Below, one piece after another: positions 60,396-64,000 of a stretch of 64,000 nucleotides of DNA. The notes beneath the pieces are model-generated. The model was not told the DNA's origin, made no database searches, and saw only the letters and a program-made list of their open reading frames with translations. Made by a program: the position numbers and the translations under genes. Each line of letters begins with the position of its first letter. Within the stretch, counting starts at the first letter, position 1. This DNA is from Raoultibacter massiliensis (GTDB lineage Bacteria; Actinomycetota; Coriobacteriia; Coriobacteriales; Eggerthellaceae): the NCBI RefSeq assembly GCF_900199545.1, contig NZ_LT962671.1, forward strand, positions 1,858,964-1,922,963, given 5' to 3'.

Positions 60396-62552
60396 ATGAC
60401 TGATATCGACCCCGGGGGATTCAGGCACAGCACGTGCGTATTCTGCGACGGGGGATGCGCCGTCGCCATTCGAAACGACGAAGGCATCGCCGTTTCCCCG
60501 CTCGACCCAAACCTGCCCGCCATCTGCTCGAAAGCGCACCTGTGGCGCGACTACCGCAACCACCCCGACCGCATCACGAAACCGCGAAAGAACGTAGGAT
60601 CGCGAACGAACCCCGTTTGGCGGGAGATCGAATGGGGCCAGGCCCTTGACGAAATAGCCGAGCGCCTTGCTGCAATCATCGAGAAATACGGCGCCGAAGC
60701 GTTTGCCGTATCCGAAATGCCCCTCAACATCGGGTTCGGCGGCATCACGAGACGATTCATGAACCACCTCGGAAGCCCGAACTACATCGCACCGGTCCTC
60801 CTCTGCATGGGCAACACCGCTCAGGTGCACCGTGCGACGTACGGCTGGTACACCGCCGCCGATTGGGAGCACGCCGACCTTATCGTCTACTTCGGACAGA
60901 ATCGCGGGCCGGAGCTTTGGCCCGCCGAATTCCTCAAACTGAAAGCGGCGCTGGCACGGGGAGCGAAGCTCATCGAGGTCGACCCCCGCATCACCGATAC
61001 CGCGCTGCTTGCCGATCATCACCTCCGCATCAATTACGGAACCGACGGGGCATTGCTGCTCGCCTGGATCAACGTCATCATCGAAGAAGGCCTGTACGAC
61101 CGCGAATTCGTCGAGAATCGCACCATCGGATTCGAAGAGCTTGCCGAACGCGCCCGCGCCTATTCGCCCGAAACCGCGGCATCCCTCTGCGGAATCGACG
61201 CCGAAACGATTCGGACGACCGCCCGGCTTTACGCGAACGCCAACGCCGCCATCATCCCATGGGGCGTGGTCGGCGACATGCAGAAAAACTCCACCTCCGT
61301 TCTGCGCTGCCAGTGCATCCTGCGGGCTTTGTGCGGATTCGTGAACAAATCGGAGCATGTGGTCGGCCCCAGCACCGGCCCCGTTTCCAATACCCAGCTC
61401 GCCGATTACGAAGCCCTTTCCCAGGAACAGCGCGACAAGCAGATCGGCTCCGAGGCCTACCCGCTCCTCAGCTTCAAGGGAATGGATCTCTACGAGAAGC
61501 CCTGCCGCTCGGCGGGTCTGGATCACGTGCCCGACATCATGGGCTGCAGTTGCACCGCCCATCCCGCAAGCCTTTTCGAAGCCATGCGAACGGCGCGGCC
61601 CTACCCGATCAAGGCGTTTTTCGCCGTCGGCAACAACACGGTTATGAGCTACGCGAACCAGCAGGGAATCATCGAGGCGCTACTCGCCCAGGAGCTGGTC
61701 GTCGTATACGATCACTGGATGACGCCGACCGCGCAGCTTGCGGATTACGTTCTTCCGGGCGATGCGTGGATGGAGCGCGATATCATGGGACCCACCTTCG
61801 ACGTCGCTCCCGTCGCCACGTTCTGCCAAGCCTTTTGCGAGCCTGCAGGAGAATGCCGGGATTGGTATTTCGTCATCAAGGAGCTCGCCGATCGAATGGG
61901 TTTGGACGAGGCGTTTCCCTGGCGCGATTGCTACGAGCTGTACGATTTTCGGCTGGCGCCGATCGGGAAAACGTGGGCAGAGGCGAGCGAGCGGCCAGCA
62001 GAACCCTGCCGCCCGATCGCCGCTGGCGCGTTTCTCACCCCGTCGGGCAAGGTCGAGCTGAAAAGCTCGGTGCTCGAAGCGCTCGGCTGCGACCCCCTCC
62101 CGTCCTACGAAGACCCGAGCGAACCCGACGCAGACGAAACGGAGTATCCGCTGACCGTGTTCGCCGGAGTGCGCGAGAAATGTTCGTACAACACCAACCA
62201 CCACCAGATACCGGCCCTCAGAATGAGGGAGCCCGAACCCGAAGCGTACCTCAATCCTGCAGACGCCGAGCGCTTCGGAATAGACGAAGGCGACTGGACG
62301 ACGGTAACGACAGCGCATGGATCGGTTCGGCTGCTAGCCGTAATCGACGAACGGCAACCCAAAGGCACGCTGAGGGTTCCCCATGGCTGGTGGAAGCCCG
62401 AAACGCCGCAGGGACTCGGCAAGGGATTGAGCGGCGCATGCCTTTACAACGACGGCATGCTGTTTTCCGACGAGCCATGGAACCTCGACCCCGCACAGGG
62501 GCTTCCGAATCTCCGCGGAGGGATTCGGGCGAAAATCGAACGGGTGCGCTAG
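60396..62552 (+). CDS. Cytoplasmic molybdopterin oxidoreductase, single-subunit
   Basis: A 718-residue DMSO-reductase-superfamily protein. ATG 60396 follows GAAGAAGG; no TAT signal is present, so it is cytoplasmic. The cluster motif CVFCDGGC near residue 13 with a fourth Cys in AICSKAH resembles formate-dehydrogenase and acetylene-hydratase relatives. Other blocks: WGQALDEIAERLAAIIEKYG, LLCMGNTAQVHRATYG (a candidate Mo-ligand region), VYFGQNRGPELWP, TALLADHHLRINYGTDGALLLAW and a C-terminal domain with AYLNPADAERFGIDEGD. No ferredoxin, NrfD or chaperone gene is nearby. Related cytoplasmic enzymes in this family carry out hydration or dehydroxylation reactions as well as redox, so the activity is open. 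It is divergent from a MerR gene. Confidence 0.92.
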   Translation: MTDIDPGGFRHSTCVFCDGGCAVAIRNDEGIAVSPLDPNLPAICSKAHLWRDYRNHPDRITKPRKNVGSRTNPVWREIEWGQALDEIAERLAAIIEKYGAEAFAVSEMPLNIGFGGITRRFMNHLGSPNYIAPVLLCMGNTAQVHRATYGWYTAADWEHADLIVYFGQNRGPELWPAEFLKLKAALARGAKLIEVDPRITDTALLADHHLRINYGTDGALLLAWINVIIEEGLYDREFVENRTIGFEELAERARAYSPETAASLCGIDAETIRTTARLYANANAAIIPWGVVGDMQKNSTSVLRCQCILRALCGFVNKSEHVVGPSTGPVSNTQLADYEALSQEQRDKQIGSEAYPLLSFKGMDLYEKPCRSAGLDHVPDIMGCSCTAHPASLFEAMRTARPYPIKAFFAVGNNTVMSYANQQGIIEALLAQELVVVYDHWMTPTAQLADYVLPGDAWMERDIMGPTFDVAPVATFCQAFCEPAGECRDWYFVIKELADRMGLDEAFPWRDCYELYDFRLAPIGKTWAEASERPAEPCRPIAAGAFLTPSGKVELKSSVLEALGCDPLPSYEDPSEPDADETEYPLTVFAGVREKCSYNTNHHQIPALRMREPEPEAYLNPADAERFGIDEGDWTTVTTAHGSVRLLAVIDERQPKGTLRVPHGWWKPETPQGLGKGLSGACLYNDGMLFSDEPWNLDPAQGLPNLRGGIRAKIERVR

Positions 62553-62611
62553 CCAACGGGGCTGGGAACTTCATCCTTTCGAATGCGGAGGCCCGAGATT
62601 GCCACCCGGGT

Positions 62612-63037
62612 CTACCGCGCCGCCGGCTCGAAAGGGTTAACTGCTTCGATTCCTAGATAGTCGAAATCTTTTATGTTGCGCGTAGCAAGCACTGCGCTGT
62701 TACGCTGGCATATGGCGGCAATCATGAGATCTTCCATGGTAGGTGTTCGCCCACTGGCAAGAGCCAGCTCATGGAGGCGGGCGCACAGATAGCCACTGAA
62801 CGCGTCGAACGAGAATGTTTTATCGGAGCAGTCGAGCGCTATGGCGCCTATCGTTTCCTCCAAACGTCGTCTTCGCTTTCCTTCCGGAAGTCGGAGCATG
62901 CCGAAGTACAGCTCTTTTATCGTAACCGAAGTAAGATAAACATCACCTTCATGATCGAAAAACCAATCAACGACTTCAACGGAGGGTTCTTTCTTCATGA
63001 GTTCGGACACTACATTGGTGTCGGCGACATACTTCAT
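62612..63037 (-). CDS. PIN-domain toxin of the FitB/VapC type
   Basis: A 141-residue PIN nuclease; the start is set at MKYVADTNVVSELMKKEP (63037). The acidic residues are visible at ADTN, VTIKELYFG, TMEDLMIAAI and LATRNIKDFDYLG. It should be an RNase blocked by the adjacent antitoxin. Its ATG overlaps the antitoxin stop by four bases. Confidence 0.9.
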   Translation of the reverse strand: MKYVADTNVVSELMKKEPSVEVVDWFFDHEGDVYLTSVTIKELYFGMLRLPEGKRRRRLEETIGAIALDCSDKTFSFDAFSGYLCARLHELALASGRTPTMEDLMIAAICQRNSAVLATRNIKDFDYLGIEAVNPFEPAAR

Positions 63038-63276
63038 AGCCAGCCTTCGGTATCGAGAACGCGAGCAGAATGGCGCGCGGGAACCTCTATTTCGATGCCG
63101 TCGGACAACGCAGCGGCATTGCGCAACAGAGAAACCCAATCGCAAGTATCTTCGTCCAAGGCAGACTCGATAATGGCTCGCGCCTCTGCTTGCTGCGACC
63201 GGCCGTTTCGAGCCGCGCGGGCGACAAGAGCACGTTTCGTCTCGTAATCGATATTCCGAATAAGCAAATCGGACAT
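63034..63276 (-). CDS. FitA-type ribbon-helix-helix antitoxin
   Basis: An 80-residue protein; AAGGAGG precedes ATG 63276. The N-terminus (LLIRNIDYETKRALVARAARNGRSQQAEARAII) matches FitA-like DNA-binding antitoxins, and the C-terminal tail should insert into the toxin. It is the first gene of the FitAB-like pair. Confidence 0.88.
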   Translation of the reverse strand: MSDLLIRNIDYETKRALVARAARNGRSQQAEARAIIESALDEDTCDWVSLLRNAAALSDGIEIEVPARHSARVLDTEGWL

Positions 63277-63588
63277 AGCTCCTCCTTGTGTCATGAGAAG
63301 AATGATATCAACGATATCAGCAGTTAGCAAGCTTTAAAAGCGGTCCTCTACATACCAATGAGCACAACGTTGTCGAGTGAGTTTTGGCGCGACCGAACAA
63401 CGTTCCCGTTACCCATAGCCTTTCCCACCCGCTCCCAGCCGGTTTCGTGCAGCACAAACCGCCGAACCCGTCCGCATCGATTCATGCAGCTCTTCCGCAA
63501 TAGGGGGCCAGACACTCGACGGGCAAGTCAACCTGTGGCAGAATCGGCTGTTGGACCCATAGACCCGAACAAGAGAAGGATGCACGTC

Positions 63589-64000
63589 ATGCAACTGCCA
63601 GGACTCGTTACCGTTGAACCCGATCAAATCGAAACCATCGAAAAGCTCGCTTGCATGATGGGGAAAAGCTTCATGGAAGAACTCTGGACCGAAGCATGGC
63701 TCGAAGCGCTTGACGAAATCGGCACGACCGCCGATCGCAAGCTCGAGATATCGCGCGCCATCATGAAGTACGACTTCATCGTGGGAACCCCCTTCGAATG
63801 CTGCTACATGCTGCCCGACATGGCTGCAGGAACAGGCGCTTACCTTTCAAGCGATCTCAAGGGCAACATCTGGAGCGATCTCGAAGACCAGGCAACCGAG
63901 ATGATGGCAGAAGCGGTACTGACCGAAGAAGAAAAAACGGCGCTCTACAAGCGCGCCGTGGAAATGGAGCCGATCTCCAACTTCAAATGGATGATCCCGG
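63589..64000 (+). CDS. Unknown protein, 3' end cut by window
   Basis: About 137 codons are visible from ATG 63589 (AGAAGG nine bases upstream; an in-frame ATG at 63580 is too close to it). The protein begins MQLPGLVTVEPDQIETIEKL and continues with acidic helices (EELWTEAWLEALDEIG, WSDLEDQATEMMAEAVLTEEEK). It could be an acetyltransferase-like protein, but the motif evidence is weak and no family is assigned. The 312 bases before it (63277-63588) show nothing supported. Confidence 0.65.
   Translation, partial: MQLPGLVTVEPDQIETIEKLACMMGKSFMEELWTEAWLEALDEIGTTADRKLEISRAIMKYDFIVGTPFECCYMLPDMAAGTGAYLSSDLKGNIWSDLEDQATEMMAEAVLTEEEKTALYKRAVEMEPISNFKWMIP

Noticed and set aside
60863..62656. 597-codon plus-strand open frame in another phase
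   Set aside because: It overlaps the cytoplasmic molybdoenzyme in a shifted frame and consists of Arg/Pro-rich shadow sequence.
1..64000. tRNA, rRNA, CRISPR arrays, prophage or insertion sequences
   Set aside because: I saw no tRNA-like clover-leaf ends, no regularly spaced repeats and no transposase, integrase or phage genes; a dedicated scan could still find a tRNA missed by eye.

Overview
The window is GC-rich bacterial DNA whose content fits an anaerobic actinobacterium of the Eggerthellaceae (Coriobacteriia). The support is three exported Mo-bis-MGD oxidoreductase operons with 16-Cys ferredoxin and NrfD subunits and TorD-type chaperones, a secreted FMN/FAD fumarate-reductase-like flavoprotein, a cytoplasmic molybdoenzyme, and an MEP-pathway cluster (dxr, ispG). 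The genus cannot be fixed from the sequence alone. I saw no rRNA, tRNA, CRISPR array, prophage or insertion sequence.

Layout. 1-32 kb, almost all on the minus strand, holds three copies of one composite locus. Each reads, in transcription order: a solitary NrfD-like membrane protein, a short GntR (YtrA-type) regulator, a slipin/SPFH membrane protein, an intergenic region with TATGACA/TGTCATA half-sites, then a TAT-exported molybdopterin catalytic subunit, a four-cluster ferredoxin subunit, a second NrfD subunit and (loci B and C) a TorD-like chaperone. Locus A (1-7.2 kb) is cut by the window edge, locus B spans 9.6-17.6 kb and locus C 24.3-32.1 kb. Single genes sit between them: a large DUF6541-like membrane protein, a zinc alcohol dehydrogenase, a chagasin-like lipoprotein, an ABC-F ATPase and a DEAD-box helicase. 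A family of ~225-bp noncoding elements with ~40-nt inverted ends lies at 17.8-18.1 and 23.8-24.3 kb.

32-42 kb is mixed accessory and housekeeping: an EamA transporter, a MerR regulator and a flavoprotein reductase whose promoter has MerR-type geometry; a membrane-anchored XRE regulator with VHV repeats; a DUF4013-like protein; an M29 aminopeptidase; a small XRE regulator; and a radical SAM/SPASM enzyme divergent from a 79-residue membrane peptide. 42-53 kb is a conserved essential cluster on the minus strand: pyrH, frr, uppS, cdsA, dxr, a PfkB-family kinase, rseP, ispG, proS and a HAD phosphatase, which couples ribosome recycling, isoprenoid and undecaprenyl synthesis, phospholipid synthesis and membrane proteolysis. 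53-58.5 kb has an HtrA protease and a three-gene operon for alcohol/aldehyde conversion. 58.6-64 kb has two toxin-antitoxin pairs flanking a MerR regulator and a divergent cytoplasmic molybdoenzyme, then a truncated unknown gene.

The main candidate for an undescribed system is the NrfD-like/GntR/slipin cassette. It is tied to each exported molybdoenzyme operon and apparently shares one operator type with it. I infer a membrane quinone- or envelope-sensing module that switches each respiratory enzyme; no function has been shown. Loci B and C also carry two near-identical tracts suggestive of gene conversion.
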